Below are positions 9,555 through 16,903 of a stretch of DNA of 53,008 bases, in pieces. The notes beneath the pieces are model-generated. The model ran no database searches, was not told where the DNA came from, and saw nothing but the letters and a program-made list of their open reading frames with translations. The number at the start of each line of letters is the position of its first letter. Position 1 is the stretch's first letter. A program made the translations under genes and the position numbers. This DNA is from Colwellia sp. Lineage in GTDB: Bacteria > Pseudomonadota > Gammaproteobacteria > Enterobacterales > Alteromonadaceae. The stretch is taken from NCBI GenBank assembly GCA_022969215.1, contig JALJPA010000004.1, positions 1-53,008 of the forward strand. Direction: 5' to 3'.

Positions 9555-9676
9555 TGATAAAAGCGAGGTTCCAATTAGCTGGCGGGGAACCGAAGGCGGT
9601 AGTTTAAGTTTAAGCGTCGACGCCGAGCCACACTTCCGCCAAGTAAGCGTGACCTAGATATTGTAGTCCTCTTAAA

Positions 9677-10048
9677 TTAAGGAAGCAAGCTCTGCGCTGC
9701 ACTAATTAATAATGGCAGTTCTGCGTCGACAAGTTCTTTGACATCTTCATCTGGCAAGTCATGTTCAATTGTGAGCAATACTGATGAGATTATATCAGGC
9801 TGTTTCATCGTTGTTTGCGATAAAACTTTTGTATTGAAACCTGATAACAATATCTTCACTGCTCGTTGAACTTTTAAATCAGTCTCATGGTTCAGACTAC
9901 CATCACCTTCACCATAAACATTGGCAGATATACGTGAGTAACTTGACGGTGCTATGTCGAACACACTGTTAAGTTGACTCACAGAGATGCCAGCTTTTCT
10001 ACGGAGTTGGTCCATAAGTAGAAACATTCTGTAAGAAGTAGATAGCAT
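9677..10048 (-). CDS. Hypothetical protein with HTH-like N-terminus
   Basis: A 123-residue protein, last gene of the leftward DNA-metabolism operon, 10 bases after the gene ending at 10059. Residues about 14-42 (LRRKAGISVSQLNSVFDIAPSSYSRI) look like a helix-turn-helix. The C-terminal half is helical and acidic (LTIEHDLPDEDVKELVDAEL). I recognise no family. Position at the operon end, just before the tail cassette, would fit a regulator of the next unit, but this is only inference. Confidence 0.6.
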   Translation of the reverse strand: MLSTSYRMFLLMDQLRRKAGISVSQLNSVFDIAPSSYSRISANVYGEGDGSLNHETDLKVQRAVKILLSGFNTKVLSQTTMKQPDIISSVLLTIEHDLPDEDVKELVDAELPLLISAAQSLLP

Positions 10049-10058
10049 CTCAGTCTCC

Positions 10059-11057
10059 CTATGTCCAGTCTTTAACGATGCTAGCTAACTCGTCATCAAG
10101 TGGCTCATCATCACCGCCGATTGTAGCTGCGCCCGGTGCTGATGGTACGCTATTAGCTGCCGATGCGCTCGGTGCTGATGGTACGCCGCCCGCTGCTGGA
10201 GCTGATGGTACCGACGCTACAGTTTTATCTGCAGGTGTTGGTACATCTTTAACAACAACGCCTGGTGTCGGTGCTGCTGGCGTATCATTAGCTGCTGGTA
10301 CTTTAGCTTTAGCTCGAGACTTCTTGAACAGGCCTTTAACAGTAACAGGTGGTACCTTATTGCTGCCCATTGAATACGCTTCAGTCCAAACAGTACCGGC
10401 AGAATCTTCCCAGTCACCGTCAGCATTCATCCATGGGTATGTTTTTTCTTCTGTTGCTGTACCTGAAACACCTTCAGCTTTGCCACCTGAAACACCTTCA
10501 GCTTTGCCACCTGAAACAACTGTAGCATAGCCTTCACTTACAAGAGCTTCGATTGCCCAGCCATTAGCTTTGAACTGCTCATAGTCAGCGCCAGCTGCTT
10601 TGGCAGACATGTTGTAAGTAACACCGTCCAGTTCAAACTGACCTTTAATAGCCGGTGATGGTGCTGGTGGCTCAGGTGTCTTGTCTGCTGGAGCTGCTGG
10701 AACTCCGCCTTCAGCAACAACTTCTGACTTCACTTCATGTTTGATTAGGTGGCCAGCATCAAGTAACTGCTGCTCTGTCCAACCACTCGCTTTAAATGCT
10801 TCAATGGTATGAGGCAGGTTCGGCGCTTCAACAATTTCAAACACTGGAGCAGCTGGGGCAGTTGGTGCTGCAGGAGCCGCTTCAGGTTTAGATGGTTGCA
10901 ATGCTTCAAGATCAGCTTCAAGTAATGCGATGCGCTGTATAGCACCATTGACAAACGAGGTTAGTTCAACACTACCTACAAGTACTTGACCATCTTCGAT
11001 TAATACTTTTTCTACGTTAAATTGTTTTTTCTCTACGCCTTTGATAAATAAGTGCAT
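10059..11057 (-). CDS. Ala/Pro-rich linker protein with GW...GY repeat motifs
   Basis: A 332-residue protein. The N-terminal 55 residues look folded, with an acidic helix (IQRIALLEADLEAL). The rest is long Ala/Pro/Val-rich linker containing two copies of a short module: EAFKASGWTEQQLLDAGHL (about 85-103) and YEQFKANGWAIEALVSEGYA (about 160-179). The same module occurs twice in the adjacent upstream protein, so the two are related in architecture. A tandem repeat GGKAEGVS lies near residues 182-198, and a basic patch (GLFKKSRAKAKV) near 243-254. It overlaps or abuts its neighbours, so it is co-expressed with the ssDNA-binding candidate. Inference: accessory factor of that protein; not a recognised family. 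Confidence 0.6.
   Translation of the reverse strand: MHLFIKGVEKKQFNVEKVLIEDGQVLVGSVELTSFVNGAIQRIALLEADLEALQPSKPEAAPAAPTAPAAPVFEIVEAPNLPHTIEAFKASGWTEQQLLDAGHLIKHEVKSEVVAEGGVPAAPADKTPEPPAPSPAIKGQFELDGVTYNMSAKAAGADYEQFKANGWAIEALVSEGYATVVSGGKAEGVSGGKAEGVSGTATEEKTYPWMNADGDWEDSAGTVWTEAYSMGSNKVPPVTVKGLFKKSRAKAKVPAANDTPAAPTPGVVVKDVPTPADKTVASVPSAPAAGGVPSAPSASAANSVPSAPGAATIGGDDEPLDDELASIVKDWT
10461..10518. repeat. 24-bp tandem repeat inside a coding region
   Basis: Two full 24-base units (10461-10484 and 10485-10508) are identical, followed by a 10-base partial third. They encode tandem GGKAEGVS repeats in the linker protein. The frame is kept, so repeat number can vary without breaking the gene. Confidence 0.85.
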
Positions 11058-11058
11058 G

Positions 11059-12147
11059 CTATGTAAGCTCCATGTAGCCGTTGGTAATTAAAGTTTCGTC
11101 AGTCCATTTGTTAGCAATGAACTGTTCATAGGTTGTTTCGCCAGCTTTCGCTGTCATTGTTTTTACGGGTTCTGCTTTTGGCGCTGCAGGTGCGTTGGGT
11201 GCTGATGGTACTTCGGGCTCAGGTGCTGGGACTTCCGGTGCAGCAGTCTTCTCCACTGCGTACCCTTGAGAAACTAGGTCAGCTTCTTTCCAGCCTGAGT
11301 CAATAAACTTTTGAAGTGACATACCGTTTGCTTTGTCAGTCATCTCCAATTCAACTTTAGCCGGGGCTGAGCTCTCAATACCTAAGCGCGGTGTATCAAG
11401 TACTTCACCAGTGTCAGGGTTGAATGAACCGATAATATTTTTACTTGGCAAAGCGGCAGTGACTTCTTCACTCTCACTACGTGCAACCATTTTCGCAGCA
11501 TCTGCTTCACTAAGCCACCCAGTTGCTTTGAATTCTAACTGAGGGTACTCAGCGTCAGTGAATGTTAGCTGTGCGATAACAAGTTGCGGAGCCACATTGT
11601 TACGTGCTAGCTCACGGCCAAAGGCAGAAAGATTTTTTAAGCTGGTTGCTGGTACACGTATAACGGATACTTGCTCATCCAACTTATCAGCTTCAACAAC
11701 AAATAAGTTTTTGACATCGCTACACGCTTTGCCTTTACTTGGGTTGCCTGCAGCATCAGTACCAGAGCCAAACGCATTCTTAGGACACTCAGCACACGAA
11801 CGTGCTTGAGACTTAGCTGACATAGCATCAGGCTTGATACCATCAGCACTGTAGCAATCAGGTAACTCAGCACTGTCTGAAGCATAGGCCTCGTTGTACC
11901 AAGCTTTTGCAACACCTGCTGGTGGATCCGTAGCTAAAATTACACAGTTGAATGGTGCGCCCATTGGATAAACGAATTCTTTATCGTCTTTCATGTAACG
12001 GAACTGCTTACCACGCAACGAGATTTTTGGCAGTGAGTTAAACCCAGTTATCAGTTGGGCTGCTGCTTCTGCCTGCTTTGCATATTTTTGCAAATGCGCT
12101 GGCAGGTTAGCAGTGCCTTGGTTAAAGATTGAAATTTCAGTTGTCAT
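11059..12147 (-). CDS. Cys4 phage replication protein, candidate ssDNA-binding protein
   Basis: A 362-residue protein. Residues 1-230 form the folded part with four cysteines, C98, C118, C121 and C142 (SCAECPKNAFGSGT, then GKACSDVKNLFVV), a pattern expected to hold one zinc ion and, from memory, shared with phage proteins annotated as single-stranded-DNA-binding. The C-terminal part is a linker with two GW...GY modules (LQKFIDSGWKEADLVSQGYA and the final YEQFIANKWTDETLITNGYM), also found in the next protein. It sits in an operon with a helicase and nucleases, and its start overlaps the preceding small gene. The ssDNA-binding role is inferred; no OB-fold signature can be proved by eye. Confidence 0.55.
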   Translation of the reverse strand: MTTEISIFNQGTANLPAHLQKYAKQAEAAAQLITGFNSLPKISLRGKQFRYMKDDKEFVYPMGAPFNCVILATDPPAGVAKAWYNEAYASDSAELPDCYSADGIKPDAMSAKSQARSCAECPKNAFGSGTDAAGNPSKGKACSDVKNLFVVEADKLDEQVSVIRVPATSLKNLSAFGRELARNNVAPQLVIAQLTFTDAEYPQLEFKATGWLSEADAAKMVARSESEEVTAALPSKNIIGSFNPDTGEVLDTPRLGIESSAPAKVELEMTDKANGMSLQKFIDSGWKEADLVSQGYAVEKTAAPEVPAPEPEVPSAPNAPAAPKAEPVKTMTAKAGETTYEQFIANKWTDETLITNGYMELT

Positions 12148-12248
12148 TATAGTGACTTCCCGTATTTGATGATGGATTTTTCTAATCTAACAGCTTCCGC
12201 TGCTTTTGGTTGTGTCTTTAACAAGGCCAAACGTACTGCCCTCGCCAT
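12147..12248 (-). CDS. Possible 33-residue basic microprotein
   Basis: A 33-residue reading frame (MARAVRLALLKTQPKAAEAV at its start) fills the gap between two operon genes. Its TAA overlaps the next ATG (TAATG), the coupling seen at many junctions here. It is basic and helical. The ribosome site before this ATG is poor; a good one (AGGAAGGGG) lies further upstream with no normal start codon behind it, so the true start is uncertain. Confidence 0.4.
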   Translation of the reverse strand: MARAVRLALLKTQPKAAEAVRLEKSIIKYGKSL

Positions 12249-12267
12249 TGACGTAGTTTTAAAGATG

Positions 12268-12768
12268 TTATTTCCCCTTCCTAACTTGAAGTGATGTTTC
12301 TTTGACATACTTAATACCTGCTGGCATAAGGCCCTTGTTCTTTTCCATGTACGTTTTACAGTTTGTTTTATTTGCCGACAATGTCAGCAGGTCAAACGTA
12401 CCTGAGTCAGCGATGTGCTGGACGTTATCATTCAAGTCCTGCTCTCCGCCTGGTTGCCACTCACCATCAGTCGTCTTGTACATGTGAGACTGAAAGCTCA
12501 GTAGCATTTGTGTGACAAGGAATTTTTTAAACTCATCTTTATCAGCAATACTTACAAAATCTTTCTCTGATTCAAACGCTGTGCCAGACTCTGCACCGAT
12601 GGATGTGACATCAAGTACCTTCAAGTTTTTGCGTATAAATTTTTCCAACTTGTCGAGACTTACTTTTTGCTCTGCCTTCCACTTCTTCAGAGCTGCATCG
12701 CGCTTGGCTATCTCAGCTCGGATTGCGATGAATGTTCCGACTGCCTGTTTAACTGTTATACCTGCCAC
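12268..12768 (-). CDS. Conserved phage protein, N-terminal coiled coil
   Basis: A 166-residue protein. Residues 1-48 are a charged coiled coil (AEIAKRDAALKKWKAEQKVS), followed by a mixed domain with a conserved-looking end (YVKETSLQVRKGK). The layout resembles small phage recombination or host-nuclease-inhibitor proteins (Gam or Gp157 type), but I see no decisive motif. It lies between the SNF2-type helicase and the ssDNA-binding candidate in the same operon, which agrees with a DNA-metabolism role. Confidence 0.6.
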   Translation of the reverse strand: MAGITVKQAVGTFIAIRAEIAKRDAALKKWKAEQKVSLDKLEKFIRKNLKVLDVTSIGAESGTAFESEKDFVSIADKDEFKKFLVTQMLLSFQSHMYKTTDGEWQPGGEQDLNDNVQHIADSGTFDLLTLSANKTNCKTYMEKNKGLMPAGIKYVKETSLQVRKGK

Positions 12769-12802
12769 TTGCTTCTCCTAGTTGATGTACAGTAGTGTAA
12801 AG

Positions 12803-14371
12803 TTACTTCTTAATCATGTCAAGTAGAATACCTTGCATTGTTTCTTTATTTTTCAGCCTGTCGTATACCGCCTTCTCCACTGGGCTACAGGTGATGTGCT
12901 TGATGTACTGCTTCTTAACTTGTCCTGGTCGAGTGATACGGCCATTGGCTTGCTCGTAGATTTCAAAATCATCTACCGGCCCCCACCATGTAATAACATG
13001 TGCTGCGGTTAGCGTAAGACCATGAGCCATAGCTGCAGGGTGAGCCAAGATAATATTGAGGTTGCTGTTTTGGAACGCGTCAAAGATTTTATCTCGGGCA
13101 CCTTTGCCAACGCCACCATTTATAATGCCGAATGTTTTGCTTGGCTGCTTCTTCTCCAGCCACTCAGCAATTGCTTTGATGGTGTGCTTAAACGGTACGA
13201 ATAAGATTAGCTTGTCGCCTGCCTCTTCAATAATCGCTTCAAGCTCTTTGAACTTAGGGCCACAATCAACGACTGATGTGCTGCCGTCTTCATGGTATAC
13301 AGCTCCACAAGCAACCTGCAGTAGTTTGATAAGCTTGACGCCTTCATTGGCTGCGGTTATAAGGCCTTGCTTACCTTCTGCAATGAAATGGTCGCTGAGG
13401 TCCTTGTAGATTTTTGCTTGCTCTTTCGACATTTCTACCGGATGTGGTACGTAAGTACATGGCGGGATATCAACACAATCATTTCGATGGAAACGTATGC
13501 TAGGTTGAATACTCGAGTAAACAATATCCTCCCAGCCTTTTCGTGGTATCCACTTGAACAGATTAATTTTGAACATGGTCTGTTCCCGGAACCGAGAAAA
13601 GTAGTGCGGGACAGTATTCGGTTTTACAATTCTAGCCTGAGCCCAAACATCGGTCGGCGCTCTTGGCATTGGGCTACCGGTTAGCCACCATAGCCATTCT
13701 AACTTATCTTCAGCAGCCAAACGGTTGAGTGCTTTCCACAAGTCAGTTTTATGGTTACGAAAAACTGCGCCCTCATCGACAATGATCATGTCAAACTTCT
13801 TGGCTTCCAACTCATCGACCATACCTTTCATACCGTCGTGGTTGATAATGTAGAAGTCATGATCTTCTTCAAGTAGTTTAAGGCGACGCTTTTTCTGCAT
13901 AGAGCCGTGCATAACGGTGCAGGTTCTGTGCATTAGGTGAGTAAAAATTTCCAAGCGCCACACTCGGTCAAGTGTTGACAGGGTAGAGGTGATCAATACT
14001 TTTTTAATCTTGCCGGTACGCATCAGATAATCAGCGGTCCACAGTGCTGACAAAGTCTTTGACGTTCCGATATCATTAAAACAAAATGAGCGCTTGTTGT
14101 TGATTAGGAAATTAAAGGTCACACGTTGGTGATCAAACGGTATGAACTTGCCTGGCCAGTCATAGTCAAAAAGTGGTGGGCTCTCAATTTGTACGCCAGC
14201 ATTTGCAATACGCTGACTGTTTTCAAGATCCCAGTCCATTACCATGTAGTCATTCATTTTATAAGAGACTGGCTTGCGTTTGACCGTGCCAAAATCTACG
14301 CCCATGCACTGCTGTAGTGGTACAAGCATGAGCTTATGTTTCTTGACGGTAATTACTTTTTTACTATACAT
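12803..14371 (-). CDS. SNF2/DEAD-type superfamily 2 helicase
   Basis: A 522-residue protein. The Walker A loop is NDIGTSKT (residues 100-107), and motif II is VDEG (198-201) in FDMIIVDEGAVFRNH, a variant of DEAH/DEAQ. Motif III appears as LTGSPM, and the C-terminal RecA-like lobe ends with a motif VI-like segment (YEQANGRITRPGQ). This order is that of phage SNF2-family helicases, which translocate on duplex DNA during replication, recombination or repair. Length fits a two-lobe core with a short N-terminal extension. It sits among nucleases and the ssDNA-binding candidate. Confidence 0.85.
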   Translation of the reverse strand: MYSKKVITVKKHKLMLVPLQQCMGVDFGTVKRKPVSYKMNDYMVMDWDLENSQRIANAGVQIESPPLFDYDWPGKFIPFDHQRVTFNFLINNKRSFCFNDIGTSKTLSALWTADYLMRTGKIKKVLITSTLSTLDRVWRLEIFTHLMHRTCTVMHGSMQKKRRLKLLEEDHDFYIINHDGMKGMVDELEAKKFDMIIVDEGAVFRNHKTDLWKALNRLAAEDKLEWLWWLTGSPMPRAPTDVWAQARIVKPNTVPHYFSRFREQTMFKINLFKWIPRKGWEDIVYSSIQPSIRFHRNDCVDIPPCTYVPHPVEMSKEQAKIYKDLSDHFIAEGKQGLITAANEGVKLIKLLQVACGAVYHEDGSTSVVDCGPKFKELEAIIEEAGDKLILFVPFKHTIKAIAEWLEKKQPSKTFGIINGGVGKGARDKIFDAFQNSNLNIILAHPAAMAHGLTLTAAHVITWWGPVDDFEIYEQANGRITRPGQVKKQYIKHITCSPVEKAVYDRLKNKETMQGILLDMIKK

Positions 14372-14378
14372 CTAATTT

Positions 14379-14600
14379 TTATCCTTTTGGGCGGCACAAA
14401 CGGATGTACGCAAGGCGGTCTATCTCTAACTTGTACCGGGCTATTGCCACATGTACAGGCGTATCACAGATAACCTTTTCGGCAGCGACGAGTGCTGCAA
14501 TCTGTTTGTCGAAAGTACTTGGCAGCATATCACGTTGCTCTGCAGTGGTCAGCGTGGTTGTGCAGCCAGTTAAAAGTAATACTAAAATTAATGCTTTCAT
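14379..14600 (-). CDS. Small predicted lipoprotein
   Basis: A 73-residue protein beginning with a hydrophobic signal and a lipobox (LVLLLTGC; Cys12 would be lipidated), followed by a mixed polar helix. Its start overlaps the stop of the gene before it (ATGA). It is not proline-rich and lies far from the lysis genes, so it is probably not an Rz1 spanin. Envelope location is supported; role is unknown. Phage lipoproteins of this size are sometimes superinfection-exclusion factors, but that is speculation. Confidence 0.65.
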   Translation of the reverse strand: MKALILVLLLTGCTTTLTTAEQRDMLPSTFDKQIAALVAAEKVICDTPVHVAIARYKLEIDRLAYIRLCRPKG

Positions 14601-14851
14601 TTTATATAAACCTTACAGTAGTTGTTATCAGTGATGTTCAACATGATTGCGATGTTGGCGTACTGACGGGCGTAGTACCCGCGTAGTATGTTGCGATATG
14701 TTTCAATCATCACAGGGTCTACGGTACGTGCCAGCAGTATTTCAACGCACCGGCGAATGTGAAACATCAATTCTTTTACCGGCTTATGTTTGTGCATGTG
14801 ATACGCCAACAATAATGTCAGCGTATCGGACTTGATTTGCTCGTTGCTCAT
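14597..14851 (-). CDS. Hypothetical small helical protein
   Basis: An 84-residue protein starting at the ATG at 14851, chosen because it overlaps the TGA of the preceding gene (ATGA); a longer frame to 14935 would overlap that gene by 88 bases. It is mostly alpha-helical with His/Lys-rich stretches (YHMHKHKPVKELMFHIRRC). No family recognised. Confidence 0.6.
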   Translation of the reverse strand: MSNEQIKSDTLTLLLAYHMHKHKPVKELMFHIRRCVEILLARTVDPVMIETYRNILRGYYARQYANIAIMLNITDNNYCKVYIK

Positions 14852-15246
14852 ACCTTTACCCCAGTGAATAACCATTTCAGACGCAGCCAGAAACTTGCTG
14901 TAGTTATATACTTCAAGCGCTTGTCCTTCTTCCACATCTGCTTTTGATGGTTGAATCGCTGGTCCTTGAGCGAGTTGATTTCATCCAGCAGTGTCTCAGC
15001 TGTGACAGGGTTCTCAATTTTATATAGATAGTCCCACACTTGCTTTGATGCTGCGATGTAGCGGTCAGGCTGCTGGTGCTGGCGCATTGTAAAAATACGT
15101 TGAGCCTCAACTTCGACGTACGGCGGGATGAACTCATCACTTCGCTCGACACGTTGTAGGTCGTGCGTGTAAAAGTAGTGTAGGTCATCTACTCCGCCGA
15201 CATCGATCCAATCTTCTTTGAACGTAATTAGCTGGACGTGTTTCAT
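14848..15246 (-). CDS. Hypothetical protein
   Basis: A 132-residue protein. The N-terminal half is mixed alpha/beta with many aromatic residues (DDLHYFYTHDLQRV), the C-terminal half is a charged helix (DEINSLKDQRFNHQKQMWKK) ending in a hydrophobic, Trp-rich tail (FWLRLKWLFTGVKV) that could touch the membrane. Translationally coupled to its neighbour through an ATGA overlap. No family recognised. Confidence 0.6.
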   Translation of the reverse strand: MKHVQLITFKEDWIDVGGVDDLHYFYTHDLQRVERSDEFIPPYVEVEAQRIFTMRQHQQPDRYIAASKQVWDYLYKIENPVTAETLLDEINSLKDQRFNHQKQMWKKDKRLKYITTASFWLRLKWLFTGVKV

Positions 15247-15247
15247 G

Positions 15248-15529
15248 TTAATCCTCGTCTCTAATGTGGAACCAGTAAACGTACTCAGAGCCGCCGGACC
15301 TGCTCTTCATGTCCCGGCGCATTAAATATCCTTGTTCGTAAAGTTCTTTTAACTTTGTAGATGAATGTTGAATGCTCCACCCGTTCGCAGCCATGAAGTC
15401 CGCAGCTACTGCCGTCTCCATTAGCTGGATAGTATTCAGCAAGTCGATATCAGCTTGTGTGAGTAGTACTTCTTTCACTTCAGCTAAATTCTCGATTACT
15501 TGGCGGCGTAGAAAGCCTTTCATGCTCAC
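15248..15529 (-). CDS. Winged-helix-like small protein
   Basis: A 93-residue protein. Two starts are possible: GTG at 15529, with GAGGTG 5 bases upstream and overlapping the preceding TGA, or ATG at 15523. Residues about 36-92 (ETAVAADFMAANGWSIQHSS, KLKELYEQGYLMRR, YWFHI) have the helix-helix-helix-wing arrangement of a winged helix-turn-helix, with a basic segment before the wing. Likely DNA-binding; target unknown. Confidence 0.6.
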   Translation of the reverse strand: MSMKGFLRRQVIENLAEVKEVLLTQADIDLLNTIQLMETAVAADFMAANGWSIQHSSTKLKELYEQGYLMRRDMKSRSGGSEYVYWFHIRDED

Positions 15530-15771
15530 AGCCCCACCTCACTCACTTCAGGGAGTTCCGCTTCAATCTCAACTTTCCAACAAGCAGTCGATGCCCCGTC
15601 GGTCGTTGATACGATTACACACTGGATGCCTGGTACCGGCGTGATTACTTTATGCTGCACAGTAGCGGCGTTGAATGCGCGTACTGAGAACAGAATAGCG
15701 AAGAGCACTGCTAGTATTAGCAGTATCGCTGACACCCAGCCTAAGATCTCTTTCATACGTTTATTTTGCAT
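15526..15771 (-). CDS. Single-span membrane protein
   Basis: An 81-residue protein. The ATG at 15771 is preferred because AAGGAG lies 7 bases upstream; it overlaps the previous gene by 11 bases. One membrane helix is visible (ILGWVSAILLILAVLFAILF), followed by about 45 residues with two cysteines (IQCVIV, TACWKV) that could be periplasmic. Function unknown. Confidence 0.6.
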   Translation of the reverse strand: MQNKRMKEILGWVSAILLILAVLFAILFSVRAFNAATVQHKVITPVPGIQCVIVSTTDGASTACWKVEIEAELPEVSEVGL

Positions 15772-16252
15772 TTGAAAGCTCCTTGAGTACAGCATCTGCC
15801 TGCGATACGACTATTCTTGCGATGGAATCCTCATCCAAGTCCCAAGTTTCTGGGTTCGAAAGCATGCCTGTAAGTGCAGCTTTGACGAACTCTTCACGCT
15901 TGGTCATGCCGTAAAAAATTTCTGGTTGATGTGTGGATATACAATCATCAAAGAATGGATGAGCTGGCGTGCTGCCGTTGAGACTTGCCTCATCTATTAT
16001 CGGCTCATCTACTATCGGCTCATCTTTAGCTAGTACTGGAAGCTCATTGCATTCAAGACATGTGCGTGACTCTTGCCACATTAGATCAATAGAGAAGCGT
16101 AGACGGCAGCTGCTACATACGAAGTCTGCAGGGGAGTCGATACTCCGCCCTTTCATCTGGCAGTCGTGGCAGAGTATCTGTCCTTGATGATTTATATCGA
16201 CATCTACTTTGTTCTGGCACCCTGCACAGGGAATTACTTTTGTACTTGACAT
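15761..16252 (-). CDS. Double zinc-ribbon protein with GMTKRE domain
   Basis: A 163-residue protein. Four CxxC pairs (C9/C12, C28/C31, C46/C49, C65/C68) predict two zinc ribbons. A Pro/Asp-rich linker follows, with a short repeat (EPIVDEPIIDE). The C-terminal 55 residues begin GMTKREEFVKAALTGML, the helical segment shared with the 82-residue protein at 5706-5954. Zinc ribbons suggest nucleic-acid or protein binding. It overlaps the nuclease gene upstream by 19 bases. No named family. Confidence 0.7.
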   Translation of the reverse strand: MSSTKVIPCAGCQNKVDVDINHQGQILCHDCQMKGRSIDSPADFVCSSCRLRFSIDLMWQESRTCLECNELPVLAKDEPIVDEPIIDEASLNGSTPAHPFFDDCISTHQPEIFYGMTKREEFVKAALTGMLSNPETWDLDEDSIARIVVSQADAVLKELSNAK

Positions 16253-16596
16253 AACTTATACCTCTCTACTAATTGTTGTTTCATAATCTCAGCACCCGCT
16301 TTGGAGTACACCACTTGGGCAAAGCCCCCGGCTGCTGTGATTTGTGCTAAATTTAATGGCTGCAAACCATGGAGCTTGCTATTTTTAGCTAGGGTTTTTG
16401 ACTCCACCCCGATAAAAGCGCCAAAAGTTTGACCTACCATTTCTTGAGTGATAACGACCGGCAAGCAAGCGATGTGGTCCGGTACACCTTTACGGCCACC
16501 AAACGCAGCTGACGGCATGAACTGGTACACAATGGGACTCAGTTCAAGTAGTGCCGCCTTAACCGCTTTCTTGGTCTTATCTTCAGGCTGAGCCAT
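16234..16596 (-). CDS. VRR-NUC domain nuclease
   Basis: A 120-residue protein matching the compact phage VRR-NUC family of the PD-(D/E)XK superfamily. Catalytic residues are visible as GVPD (residues 37-40) and VESK (64-67), followed by QPLNLAQITAAGGFAQVV, the conserved helix and strand of this fold. Such enzymes act on branched DNA in replication or recombination. It overlaps both neighbours, so expression is coupled to the exonuclease operon. Confidence 0.8.
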   Translation of the reverse strand: MAQPEDKTKKAVKAALLELSPIVYQFMPSAAFGGRKGVPDHIACLPVVITQEMVGQTFGAFIGVESKTLAKNSKLHGLQPLNLAQITAAGGFAQVVYSKAGAEIMKQQLVERYKLCQVQK

Positions 16597-16903
16597 CTTT
16601 ACCTCGATACTTACTCTTTATAAAGTTAGCCCTGCCAAATACCATGCGGCAGAGGATTATAGCTTGTTCAAAGTTCTTGACCGTAGCACCGAACGTGTTG
16701 CGCCGGTGCGACCTGAAGTACTTCTGCGCTTCTCGCCAGACCACGTACTCTTTCGCCTTGTTCGAGTTGTTGCTGCTGCGTTCATACGGACCTTTTACAC
16801 AAAAACTTTTCTCATTCTCTCGAACGAGTACGTGCTCAGTTACTTTGCCGCCCTGTACATTGTAAACGTACTGGTACGGCGTAGGTGCTATTAACTTAGC
16901 CAT
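16583..16903 (-). CDS. Hypothetical basic protein
   Basis: A 106-residue basic protein with Lys/Arg-rich segments (YERSSNNSNKAKEYVVWREA, FRSHRRN, FIKSKYRGKDG). It overlaps the start of the VRR-NUC gene and touches the exonuclease gene, so all three are translated together. Basicity suggests nucleic-acid contact. No family recognised. Confidence 0.6.
   Translation of the reverse strand: MAKLIAPTPYQYVYNVQGGKVTEHVLVRENEKSFCVKGPYERSSNNSNKAKEYVVWREAQKYFRSHRRNTFGATVKNFEQAIILCRMVFGRANFIKSKYRGKDGSA

Noticed and set aside
10078-10530. 150-residue Ala-rich rightward frame
   Set aside because: It is antisense to the Ala/Pro-rich linker protein; GC-rich repeat codons give an open opposite frame.
14379-14600. 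Rz1-type spanin
   Set aside because: It has a lipobox but is not proline-rich, has no embedding Rz frame, and lies 12 kb from the lysis genes.
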